NCBI GenBank assembly: GCA_029338675.1 | Contig: JAQYAV010000038.1 | Location: 1 to 64,000 of the forward strand | Length of the DNA: 64,000 nucleotides | From: Lachnospiraceae bacterium | GTDB lineage: Bacteria; Bacillota; Clostridia; Lachnospirales; Lachnospiraceae | Reading direction: 5' to 3' | Part shown: positions 8,201-15,720 of the stretch, piece by piece | Position numbering within the stretch: the stretch's first letter is position 1 | How the letters are laid out: every line of letters begins with the position of its first letter | Position numbers and translations under genes: made by a program | The notes under the pieces: model-generated | The model's database searches: none | What the model was told of the DNA's origin: nothing | Seen by the model: only the letters and a program-made list of their open reading frames with translations

Positions 8201-11182
8201 ACTGGAAATATTTCAATAAAGAATAAGATTAAAATGTCTGATATTGAAGAGTTTATTGAAAATGGTGGAAGCTACTATGAGTGGATGGTAGAAAATACAA
8301 TTGATGCAGCAGAAATAAACGCATTCAATATGAATAACAATCCAGCAGCACTTTCACCAGTATGGCAAAATGGAATTAAATTTGTAGTTTCTGCAAAGGA
8401 TAATGAAAGTGGTGTATATAAACTTCAATGGAAAATAACGAAACCAAATGGGGAAGTTATTGATGAGACAGTTATAGCAGGTGCAAACATTGCTTCTATT
8501 AAGAATATTACTCAGTATGGAAAAATATTAGAGTATGATTTTGAATATTCTATTGCGGATGAAAGCAAACCAGTAGGTGAATATTATGCAGAAGGATTAT
8601 TATATGACAATGCAGGTAATTGTGTTACCCTTAATAAAGTAGGACCATTTTTAGTAGATAGCATACCACCTGTAATTGATTGCAATGAGCCTGATAATAC
8701 AGAATATAAGTCAAGTGTAGAATTTGAATTTACAGTTACAGAAGGAGAAAATGAAAGTGGTATTTCTTCAGTAAAGGTATATAAAGATCAGATTAGTGAT
8801 TCAACAAGAATTAAGAGCTTTGGGGATGAGGGAACATATAATCTTAGCATTGGATCAAATGGTACATATATTATTGTTGCAGATGATATGGCAGGAAATG
8901 TTTCAACGAAGCAGATTACATTTGATAAAATATCGGATGTATTTCCTGATGCACCTGAGATATTAGTGGGCTTAGGAGATGGTGAAGTAGGAAATGATGA
9001 TTGGTACATAAAGGATAATCCAGAGATAACAATCAAGTCTACAGATAGAACTTCAGATGGAGTGCCAGTAACAACATATTACAAGGTTAAGGCGGCTAAA
9101 AAGGAAACTGAAAAGACTACTAATACAACAGATTATAAATTTACTTTAAGTGAACAGGGCAATGTTGTTATTGAAGCTTGGAGCGTTAGTGCATCTGGTT
9201 GCAAATCAAGTGTTGTCAAAAAAGAGATAAAGGTAGATACAAAGGCTCCTGATGTTTACATTACTGAATCTACATCTGATTCAAATGGTAATTTAGTAAT
9301 TAACTTTAATGCTACTGATAATATTAGTGGTGTGGATGTTTCATCAGTTACTGTTAATGGCTCGGCTATAAATGTTGAAGAAAAAGCTGGTGTAGTTAGT
9401 GGTTCATTTGCAGCAGATGGGTCAGTGGATGAATATGAAATAGTTGTAAAAGATAAAGCAGGTAATGTTTCTGATCCGATATCATTTATTCCTCTTTCTT
9501 TGGTAGTTAGCCCTATTATGGACATTACAGATAATTCAGCAAAGTTAATTGCAGATATATATATAGGAACATATGATATTGCAAGTAGTTACATTGCGTA
9601 CCGTCCTGTTGGAGGAGAATATGATACTTGTTTAGTAAGTCCTTTGGATACAGATTATGGTATGAGAATGGATTGTACCTTTACTAATTTGAAAGCAGAT
9701 ACTGAATATGAATATAGAGTATATGTAATGACAAATATTTCCAAGGAAACAAGAATTGTTGAAGGAAGATTTAAGACTGCTAAGTCAGATGCTAAGGGTA
9801 AGGTATATGGAACTGTTTCATATGGAAACGATTTAAGTGATACATTTAAGACATATCCAATATATGTGAATTTATGTGTTGGTAATACAATTGTTGCTGG
9901 TACAAAGATAGACGATGAAACAGATAATTCTTATGTATTTGAAAATGTTGCTGATGGAAATTATAGAATAATGGCAAGTAATGGACTTCTTACTAAAGAA
10001 TCATCAATTACCATTGAAAATGGTGGAGTGACATATCCTGGTAACTACTTAGAAAATGATGGAATTAATTTTGTTTTAACAGGATTAAGTACAAGAATTG
10101 TTGTTGAAGACGGAACAATATGTATTACAGCAGATGGACTTGATAAGATATACAATACAGCGTTATTTAATGGAAATATTACTCCGGAAGATTTGGACGT
10201 TGTTTCTAAAGGCGGTACAATAGATGTTGCATTATATGCAAGTTACATGAATGCAGACAGTGTTGGCAGTGACATACAACAATTATTTAGAAATAAGTTA
10301 GGTGCAAGTGCGGAATTAAAGAAATATATTAGTCTTACTATTGTAAAGACAGTAAGGGATAGTAATGGAAATTGTGTGAATAATACACCATGTAATATTA
10401 CGCGATTAGCAGAAAGCATTACAGTGTCATTTCCTCTTGAAGAATTGGCTGGACAAAAGATATATGTTGCTTCTGTACATACAAGTGATATGGGCAACTC
10501 ATTTACTAATTGGGAGCAATATTCGGGAATTTATATTTCTACTAATTATGTAACTATATCAACTGATAGATTCTCGGTATATGCGTTGTATAAAATGAAT
10601 GTACAGCCAAAGGAATTCAATGTTAAGTGGATTGATGGTAATGGAAAAGTACTAAAATCTGAAAAGGTTAAAGATGGGGAAAAGGCCACTCCGCCAAATG
10701 TGGTTCCGACAAAAGCAGCTTCTGAAAAGTATTATTACAAATTTGTAGGATGGGATACAGATTATTCTGTTATTAAAGGTGATACTATTATTGCAGCTAA
10801 GTTTACTGCACATGAAAAGGAAGATAACAATCCAAATCCTTCAAAACCTACAACAGAAGAACCCAATAAGCCATCGACTACAACAGAAGACGATAATGAA
10901 AATGAGAATCCAACTATTACAACAGAGGATAATGAGAATCCATCAATAACTACAACAGAAGATAATGATAATTCTTCAAAACCTACAACAGAGAAGAAGG
11001 ATAATAATAACAATTCATCAAAGGATGATGAGAAAAAACCTGCAACTTATACTTATATGGGTTCAGCAGATTCACCAGCAACAGGAGATATAACTCCTAT
11101 TGAGATAATGTTAGTGTTAATGCTTGTATCAGGAACTGGAATTGTTGTTTTACAAAAGAAAAAGAAAAATTCTGAACAGTAG
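5282..11182 (+). CDS. giant Ig-like/YDG-domain cell-surface protein with C-terminal sorting-type signal
   Basis: About 1,966 residues. The N terminus is basic with two hydrophobic stretches (about residues 23-40 and 51-67), the second ending SSAE like a signal-peptide site. Then come an acidic linker, a YDG-type module (KRPVSIDAS to KVYDGSNTITVN), repeated Ig-like beta modules with DKAGNVS-type turns, a fibronectin-III-like part, an InlB/MucBP-like module (FNVKWIDGNGK), a Thr/Glu/Asn-rich wall spacer, and the C-terminal SPATGD, hydrophobic stretch and KKKK tail. SPATGD resembles the PxTGD sortase signals of Lachnospiraceae rather than canonical LPXTG. ATG 5270 is also in frame, but GAGG at 5272-5275 is better spaced for ATG 5282. 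Likely a wall-anchored adhesin; the ligand is unknown. Confidence 0.85.
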   Translation: MNLKDKIVKKLLNFGKKNRILVYPTLVMVAIVTAFSQAVRWGRSSGKKLVASMMIVALLISQSIFIKSSAEIDDKDNVINASESDATANKEITRTENEESHDEATGENNLTNPTDENSSIPESPDLPDDKKIDSRKNNKNAPKPEGVTLSDNGHDDESDINMIEVNYYFVSTNGASLVYNDIPVSMTDDSIKINMLSDDDLALYGLGDTAYEDYFDFTEICSDELCQTPIVEGKIDKNGTGLYNVYFSAKRTKYPISIIDNDDSSLDYDDLYVLPSPGAMGDLFPEFSYSVGTASTYNAYKRGYEYSGLLYGGAQYSSGSIDIAPSDFDEIKITYVWKPCELELVFDAAGDDDTHIEITGDKEKTIPVKITDDVTLYTDAEMEGWAGKEGYCLTGWSDGKHIYDPGEVINIEDIVENTSNIQDVPNVTCRKLTAVWEYKDINLNAQNSNCEVSVTGAGVAISATYGDEISCTIFANYKDSSDGSKFSYFMEQDDILKLGGYGLNVTTTSDGTRITSYIISGKVNKVTTDDIQVNLQVIDDNKPDGSKVSNHTVSFSLEKRPVSIDASTIKSATSDSKPVKVYDGSNTITVNPRASVTGQLAEDDVYVTFDSKATLDNSDAGKNKSIELKNVILEGAKKDNYYISSFDADGTSITVENVAEITRKNVEVSISLKEGETDSILFGQDTPVYTLAVVDSSELVGTDKTNYDSLGSAETRESFFTTYLGFTGWDTSRALYSPAGTYNVKPLFDESNSNYTISPSGIKGTFVVSREAGAKDVNYLFDKEMINGYYPGLTITPTGKYNKIRLIESGDGDIPSTASRDEAEALFSNSIKIPDMTDGKISFQLMGTSTGKGAVSEIITLDNMNVDCNPPEYVKHSVSPNSKFFNKFDFGSYFHKQNIDGKEVESATITVEYKSEDSACDKLYYFFADESGQPKGDSVRETMMVKNAANNYEGTIIVGTGVSGQIIVYAADKTGNISIKNKIKMSDIEEFIENGGSYYEWMVENTIDAAEINAFNMNNNPAALSPVWQNGIKFVVSAKDNESGVYKLQWKITKPNGEVIDETVIAGANIASIKNITQYGKILEYDFEYSIADESKPVGEYYAEGLLYDNAGNCVTLNKVGPFLVDSIPPVIDCNEPDNTEYKSSVEFEFTVTEGENESGISSVKVYKDQISDSTRIKSFGDEGTYNLSIGSNGTYIIVADDMAGNVSTKQITFDKISDVFPDAPEILVGLGDGEVGNDDWYIKDNPEITIKSTDRTSDGVPVTTYYKVKAAKKETEKTTNTTDYKFTLSEQGNVVIEAWSVSASGCKSSVVKKEIKVDTKAPDVYITESTSDSNGNLVINFNATDNISGVDVSSVTVNGSAINVEEKAGVVSGSFAADGSVDEYEIVVKDKAGNVSDPISFIPLSLVVSPIMDITDNSAKLIADIYIGTYDIASSYIAYRPVGGEYDTCLVSPLDTDYGMRMDCTFTNLKADTEYEYRVYVMTNISKETRIVEGRFKTAKSDAKGKVYGTVSYGNDLSDTFKTYPIYVNLCVGNTIVAGTKIDDETDNSYVFENVADGNYRIMASNGLLTKESSITIENGGVTYPGNYLENDGINFVLTGLSTRIVVEDGTICITADGLDKIYNTALFNGNITPEDLDVVSKGGTIDVALYASYMNADSVGSDIQQLFRNKLGASAELKKYISLTIVKTVRDSNGNCVNNTPCNITRLAESITVSFPLEELAGQKIYVASVHTSDMGNSFTNWEQYSGIYISTNYVTISTDRFSVYALYKMNVQPKEFNVKWIDGNGKVLKSEKVKDGEKATPPNVVPTKAASEKYYYKFVGWDTDYSVIKGDTIIAAKFTAHEKEDNNPNPSKPTTEEPNKPSTTTEDDNENENPTITTEDNENPSITTTEDNDNSSKPTTEKKDNNNNSSKDDEKKPATYTYMGSADSPATGDITPIEIMLVLMLVSGTGIVVLQKKKKNSEQ

Positions 11183-11200
11183 TAATAGACATATTTTGGA

Positions 11201-11230
11201 AGAATAAAAAATCATTAAAATCCAATAATA
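11201..11230 (+). promoter_or_regulatory. possible sigma-G-type promoter for the SASP gene
   Basis: AGAATA at 11201-11206 and CAATAATA at 11223-11230 are 16 bp apart and loosely match forespore (sigma-G) promoter elements. A 15-bp palindrome AGACATTAAATGTCT follows at 11237-11251. Weak pattern evidence, helped by the nature of the gene. Confidence 0.3.
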
Positions 11231-11275
11231 GTATTAAGACATTAAATGTCTAATAAAATATTGGAGGAAAGAAAT

Positions 11276-11482
11276 ATGTCAAATTCAAATTCAAACAAGA
11301 CAAGTGTTCCTAATGCTAAGGATGCTATGAACAAATTTAAGATGGAAGTAGCTAATGAGCTTGGTGTAAATCTTAAGCAGGGTTATAATGGTGATTTAAC
11401 TGCAAGAGAATCTGGTTCTATCGGTGGTGAGATGGTAAGACAGATGATTAAGAAACAGGAACAGCAGATGTCTGATAAGTAA
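11276..11482 (+). CDS. alpha/beta-type small acid-soluble spore protein
   Basis: A 68-residue protein with the two SASP signature blocks: KFKMEVANELGV, which contains the Glu-rich site cut by the germination protease, and NLTARESGSIGGEMVRQM, which matches the DNA-binding motif of the family. These proteins coat forespore DNA and protect it from UV and heat. ATG 11276 is chosen because TTGGAGG lies correctly upstream; a longer in-frame start at 11246 has none. A strong terminator follows, so the gene is monocistronic, as is usual. Its presence implies that the organism, or a recent ancestor, sporulates. Confidence 0.93.
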   Translation: MSNSNSNKTSVPNAKDAMNKFKMEVANELGVNLKQGYNGDLTARESGSIGGEMVRQMIKKQEQQMSDK

Positions 11483-11498
11483 TTAAATAAAATTAATG

Positions 11499-11566
11499 AG
11501 TTTGCCTGTATATAGTAATAAACTAAAAGTTTGTTGCATAATATATATAGGCAAACTTTTTTATTT
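11499..11566 (+). terminator. terminator after the SASP gene
   Basis: AGTTTGCCTGTATAT (11499-11513) pairs with ATATATAGGCAAACT (11543-11557) and is followed by TTTTTT. Confidence 0.85.
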
Positions 11567-11655
11567 ACAAAAGAATTAAAATAAGAAATAAAATGAATGT
11601 TTTAGATTTGAAATAAAAAGTTTTAACTTGAAATACAAAAAAGTTTTAAATTTTA

Positions 11656-11684
11656 TGGACGAAAATAGTTTATTATGTTATAAT
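11656..11684 (+). promoter_or_regulatory. promoter of tig
   Basis: TGGACG at 11656-11661, a 17 bp spacer, and an extended -10 TGTTATAAT whose core is 11679-11684. It lies 45 bp upstream of the tig start codon. Confidence 0.7.
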
Positions 11685-11728
11685 CTAACGAATAGTGCTT
11701 ATAGCCGAAATACAAGGAGGAAATATTA

Positions 11729-13015
11729 ATGAGTTTATCAGTAGAAAAGTTAGATGGAAGCATGGCAAAATTAACTATTGAGGTGCCAGCAGAAGAGTTT
11801 ACTAAGGCAATCACAAGCGCATATAAGAGCCAAAAGGGTAAGTTTTCTGTACCTGGATTCAGAAAGGGAAAAGTACCACAGGCATATATAGAGAAAATGT
11901 ATGGACCAGCAGTATTTTACGAAGAAGCTGCTAATAAGCTTATAAACGAGTATTATCCAAAGGAAATCGAGAACTGTGAAGAAGAAATCGTTTCTAATCC
12001 AGAGATCGATGTTGAGCAGATTGAGAAAGGTAAGTCATTTATCTTTACTGCTTTAGTTGCAATTAAGCCAGAGATTAAGTTAGGTGAGTATAAGGGTGTT
12101 GAGATTGAGAAAATCGATGCTGAAGTAACAGAAGAAGATGTTATGGCTGAGATTCTTAAGGCTCAGAAAGAAAACTCAAGATCAATTCCAGTAGAAGATA
12201 GAGCTGCACAGTTAGAGGATGAAGTAACAATCAATTTTGATGGTTACGTTGATGACAAGCAGTTTGATGGTGGAAAGGCTGAGAATTACAAGCTTACTTT
12301 AGGTTCACATTCATTTATTGATACTTTTGAGGATCAGATTGTTGGAAAGAACATTGGAGATAAGTTTGATGTTAATGTTACTTTCCCAGAAGATTATCAT
12401 GCACCAAATTTAGCTGGTAAGCCTGCAGTATTTAAAGTTGAGCTTCTTTCTATCAATGCTATTGAACTTCCAGAGTTAGACGATGAGTTTGCTGAGGAAG
12501 TATCATCATTTAGTACATTTGCAGAGTACAAAGAAGATGTTAAGAAAATGTTAGAGGTTAAGAAGGAGAAGGAAGTTCTTACTCAGAAGCAGTCAAAGGT
12601 TCTTGAGAAGATTGCTGAATCCTCAGAGATTGAATTACCTGAACCAATGATTAAGTATAATCAGGAGAAGATGTATTCAGAGTTCGCTCAGAATATGATG
12701 TATCAGGGACTTAGCATGGAGCAGTATCTCCAGTTTACTAATACTACTAAGGAGCAGATGCTTGAGAGAATTAAGCCAGATGCAATCGCTAAGATTAAGA
12801 CTGGTCTTGTACTTGAGGCAGTTGCTGAGGCTGAGAAGATTGTTGCTTCTGATGAAGATTTTGATGCAGAGGTACAGGATATGGCAGTTAGCTATCAGAT
12901 GGAAGCTGACAAGATTAAGGAAATTCTCGGTGGAGCAGAGAAGGACTCAGTAATGAAGAACATTGCTGCAAGAAAGGCTCTTGATTTCATCGTTTCAAAT
13001 TGTAAAGAGGTATAA
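11729..13015 (+). CDS. tig: trigger factor, ribosome-associated chaperone and peptidyl-prolyl isomerase
   Basis: A 428-residue protein of normal family length. The ribosome-docking signature GFRKGKVP is at residues 43-50, the FKBP-type isomerase domain spans about 160-245 (ITINFDGYVDDKQFDGG onward), and the C-terminal chaperone arms make up the rest. It binds near the peptide exit tunnel and shields nascent chains. The ribosome binding site AAGGAGG is ideal. clpX follows after 19 bp, the usual neighbourhood, except that clpP, which normally lies between them in Firmicutes, is missing. Confidence 0.97.
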   Translation: MSLSVEKLDGSMAKLTIEVPAEEFTKAITSAYKSQKGKFSVPGFRKGKVPQAYIEKMYGPAVFYEEAANKLINEYYPKEIENCEEEIVSNPEIDVEQIEKGKSFIFTALVAIKPEIKLGEYKGVEIEKIDAEVTEEDVMAEILKAQKENSRSIPVEDRAAQLEDEVTINFDGYVDDKQFDGGKAENYKLTLGSHSFIDTFEDQIVGKNIGDKFDVNVTFPEDYHAPNLAGKPAVFKVELLSINAIELPELDDEFAEEVSSFSTFAEYKEDVKKMLEVKKEKEVLTQKQSKVLEKIAESSEIELPEPMIKYNQEKMYSEFAQNMMYQGLSMEQYLQFTNTTKEQMLERIKPDAIAKIKTGLVLEAVAEAEKIVASDEDFDAEVQDMAVSYQMEADKIKEILGGAEKDSVMKNIAARKALDFIVSNCKEV

Positions 13016-13034
13016 ATAGTTTAAGAGGTGGCAT

Positions 13035-14327
13035 ATGGCTAGTCGCACAGACGAGAGAAAGAAATTTAGATGATCATTCTGTAATAAAAGCCAAGAACAG
13101 GTTCGTAAATTGATTGCTGGACCAAATGTTAATATATGTGATGAATGTATTGAGATTTGTTCAGAGATTATCAAAGATGAATTTGATAATGAATTAGTCG
13201 ATACTGATATCAATCTTCTTACTCCAAAGGAGATTAACGAATTTCTTGACGGTTATGTAGTTGGACAAGAGACTGCGAAGAAAGTATTGTCGGTGGCAGT
13301 TTACAATCATTACAAGAGAATTCTCGCTCAAAAGGATTTTGACGTAGAATTACAAAAGAGTAATATTATCATGATTGGACCTACTGGTTCAGGAAAAACA
13401 TATTTAGCTCAAACATTAGCTAAGCTTCTTAATGTGCCATTTGCTATTGCGGATGCGACTACATTAACTGAAGCTGGATACGTTGGTGAGGATGTTGAGA
13501 ATATTTTACTTAAGCTTATTCAGGCGGCGGATTATGATGTTGAGCGTGCTCAGTGTGGAATAATCTATATTGATGAGATTGATAAAATTACTAAGAAGTC
13601 GGAGAATGTTTCAATTACTAGAGATGTTTCTGGCGAAGGTGTTCAGCAGGCACTCCTTAAGATAATTGAGGGTACAGTTGCTTCTGTTCCACCACAGGGT
13701 GGAAGAAAGCATCCTCAGCAGGAGTTTATTCAGATTGATACTACTAACATATTATTCATATGTGGTGGTGCATTTGAAGGAATGGAAAAGATTATTCAAA
13801 ATAGAATCGGAAAGAAGTCAATCGGATTTAACGCTGACGTTGCTAAAAATGTCGAAGAGAATGAAGGCGAACTTCTCAAGAAGGTTATACCTTCAGATTA
13901 TATTAAGTATGGTCTTATTCCAGAATTTGTTGGTAGAGTACCTGTATCAGTCACTCTTGATATGTTAGATGAACAAGCACTTGTTAGAATATTGTCAGAG
14001 CCTAAGAGTGCTATATGCAAGCAGTATAAGAAGCTATTTGAGTTAGACGGAGTTGAACTTGAATTTGAGGAAGATGCTTTGCTTGAGATAGCTAAGGAGG
14101 CTATGGAACGTAAGACTGGTGCTAGAGGTCTTCGTGCAATAATGGAAAAAGCTGTTATGGATTTGATGTATGAAATTCCATCAAATGAATATATTAGCAA
14201 GTGTGTTATTACTAAAGATGTTGTTCTTAATGGAGCAGATCCAATTATTACTTATTCAGAAGAACCACGTCCTAAGAAAAACAATTTTAGAAAACAGGTT
14301 AGACATAGCGAAGATAGCATTGCCTAG
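13035..14327 (+). CDS. clpX: ATP-dependent unfoldase ClpX with an in-frame TGA at a zinc-ligand Cys codon
   Basis: Starting from ATG 13035, which has the ribosome binding site AAGAGGTGG, the frame reads [12 protein letters not shown], then TGA at 13071-13073, then [25 protein letters not shown] and a complete AAA+ domain. The family has Cys at the TGA position, the first of four zinc ligands. Downstream everything is intact: Walker A GPTGSGKT (Lys121 counting the TGA as one residue), pore loop GYVGED, Walker [11 protein letters not shown], the ClpP-docking IGF loop at 263-265 and GARGLR. Options are a sequencing error, a fresh nonsense mutation with restart at TTG 13110 (giving ClpX without half its zinc domain), or selenocysteine. 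TGA is a normal stop elsewhere here (for example at 18976 and 22120), so it is not reassigned. Confidence 0.9.
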
Positions 14328-14346
14328 CAGGTTAAGAATGATAAAT

Positions 14347-14380
14347 AGCCCTTTATAATATTTATGAAGGGCTTTTTTTT
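14347..14380 (+). terminator. terminator after clpX
   Basis: AGCCCTT (14347-14353) pairs with AAGGGCT (14367-14373), and the stem extends inward through an A/T-rich part; TTTTTTT follows. It sits 35 bp in front of the engB start, so engB probably depends on readthrough or its own promoter. Confidence 0.85.
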
Positions 14381-14414
14381 GAAATTGGAATTTTATTTTA
14401 GATTGGAGAAACAT

Positions 14415-15002
14415 ATGATAATAAAATCAGCTGAACTAGAAACTGTATGTGGAATAACAAGTGTTCTTCCAGATAATGAATTATGTGAGGTTGCCTTTGC
14501 TGGAAAGTCAAATGTAGGAAAGTCTTCATTAATAAATGGTTTATTAAATAGAAAGTCTTTGGCAAGAACATCTTCGTCACCTGGAAAAACACAGACAATT
14601 AATTTTTATAATGTAAATAAAGAGTTATATTTTGTTGACTTGCCTGGATATGGTTATGCTAAGGTTTCGCAAGAGATACGTGCAAAATGGGGTAAAATGA
14701 TTGAAAAATACCTTCATACATCAAAGCAGCTTAGAGTTGTATTCTTGCTCATTGATATAAGACATGCTCCAGGAGAAAATGATAAGATAATGTATGATTG
14801 GATAGTTGCAAATGGATACGAGCCTGTTATTATTGCAACTAAGTTAGACAAGATAAAGAGAAGTCAAAAGGATAAGAACATTAAGATAATTAAAGAAAAA
14901 CTTCAGTTGTCTGGAAATGCAAAAATAATTCCCTTCTCTGCTGTGTCTAAGCAAGGAAGGGATGAAATCTGGGATTTTATTCAGCGGTCCATAGCTGATT
15001 AA
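14415..15002 (+). CDS. engB: ribosome-biogenesis GTPase EngB/YsxC (YihA)
   Basis: A 195-residue TRAFAC GTPase needed for assembly of the large ribosomal subunit. The G1 loop GKSNVGKSSL, the G3 loop VDLPGYGYA and the G4 motif TKLDK are all visible, as is the family-typical SSPGKTQTINFY switch. Length matches the family. A longer in-frame start at 14364 would begin inside the clpX terminator; ATG 14415 has GGAGAAA in front. Its place after clpX is conserved in Firmicutes, though lon normally lies between. Its 3' end overlaps the convergent DUF4364 gene by 26 nt. Confidence 0.96.
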   Translation: MIIKSAELETVCGITSVLPDNELCEVAFAGKSNVGKSSLINGLLNRKSLARTSSSPGKTQTINFYNVNKELYFVDLPGYGYAKVSQEIRAKWGKMIEKYLHTSKQLRVVFLLIDIRHAPGENDKIMYDWIVANGYEPVIIATKLDKIKRSQKDKNIKIIKEKLQLSGNAKIIPFSAVSKQGRDEIWDFIQRSIAD

Positions 15003-15495
15003 CTAAATATGAATATATATCGGAACTTTTTGTTCTCCAATTATTGCAGATTGTTTCTGCTTGTGATTTTGTAGGAACATCGAATTTGATATCAACCAAT
15101 GTTTCTTTTCTGTCTTTAATTACACATTGAACAGTATACCAATTTGAGTCATTGAAGAAATAATCTGCATATATTTCAGATTCGTTCTTAATGTTGATTT
15201 TTTCAGCTTTAAGGTATTCTAGAATATCTTGTTTTATTGCATATGGTAATCTATTCTCGAAGAAGGAAAGAGCTTCCTCGCCAAGATTAGTGATTTTATA
15301 ATGAATAGTGTCACGTATAGTATATGTAGAAATAAAATCTTTATCTATTAATTCACTTAATGATTCATGTAAATTAAATAAATTTGTGTAGCCTTTCCCA
15401 ATGACAAAATCTGATATAATTGAATTGGTCATTGTATAATTTGTTCTATCTAACATAAAAAGAATAATTAGTTTATATAAAAGCAATCCTTCCAT
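14977..15495 (-). CDS. DUF4364 family protein
   Basis: A 172-residue soluble protein matching the DUF4364 family of Clostridia. The N-terminal half reads like a winged-helix domain (MTNSIISDFVIGKGYTN followed by LHESLSELIDKDFIS), so a DNA-binding role is plausible, but no target is known. The start is clear: AGGAGG lies just upstream on the minus strand. It is transcribed towards engB and overlaps its end. It shares a 225-bp divergent upstream region with rho. Confidence 0.8.
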   Translation of the reverse strand: MEGLLLYKLIILFMLDRTNYTMTNSIISDFVIGKGYTNLFNLHESLSELIDKDFISTYTIRDTIHYKITNLGEEALSFFENRLPYAIKQDILEYLKAEKINIKNESEIYADYFFNDSNWYTVQCVIKDRKETLVDIKFDVPTKSQAETICNNWRTKSSDIYSYLVNQLWTAE

Positions 15496-15720
15496 GTTTT
15501 CCTCCTAATTTGTATATGTTTTAACATAAAGAATAATAACATAATAAAGTAATATAATCTAGTTATTTACGTTTATATATATGTGTGATAATATATATCT
15601 ATCTTAATGGTGAGAATTCACTTTCATAAATTTTACCCAAAGTTATGTTAATTGCTTTTTTGTAAGCTAATAAAATAGGAATATTGGACATTAATTGTAT
15701 AGTATAAAAAAGGAGATTGT

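Noticed and set aside
13071..13120. SECIS element for selenocysteine in clpX
   Set aside because: Only a 5-bp stem with a 14-nt loop can be drawn by eye, without the usual bacterial SECIS loop features; kept as a question, not a feature.
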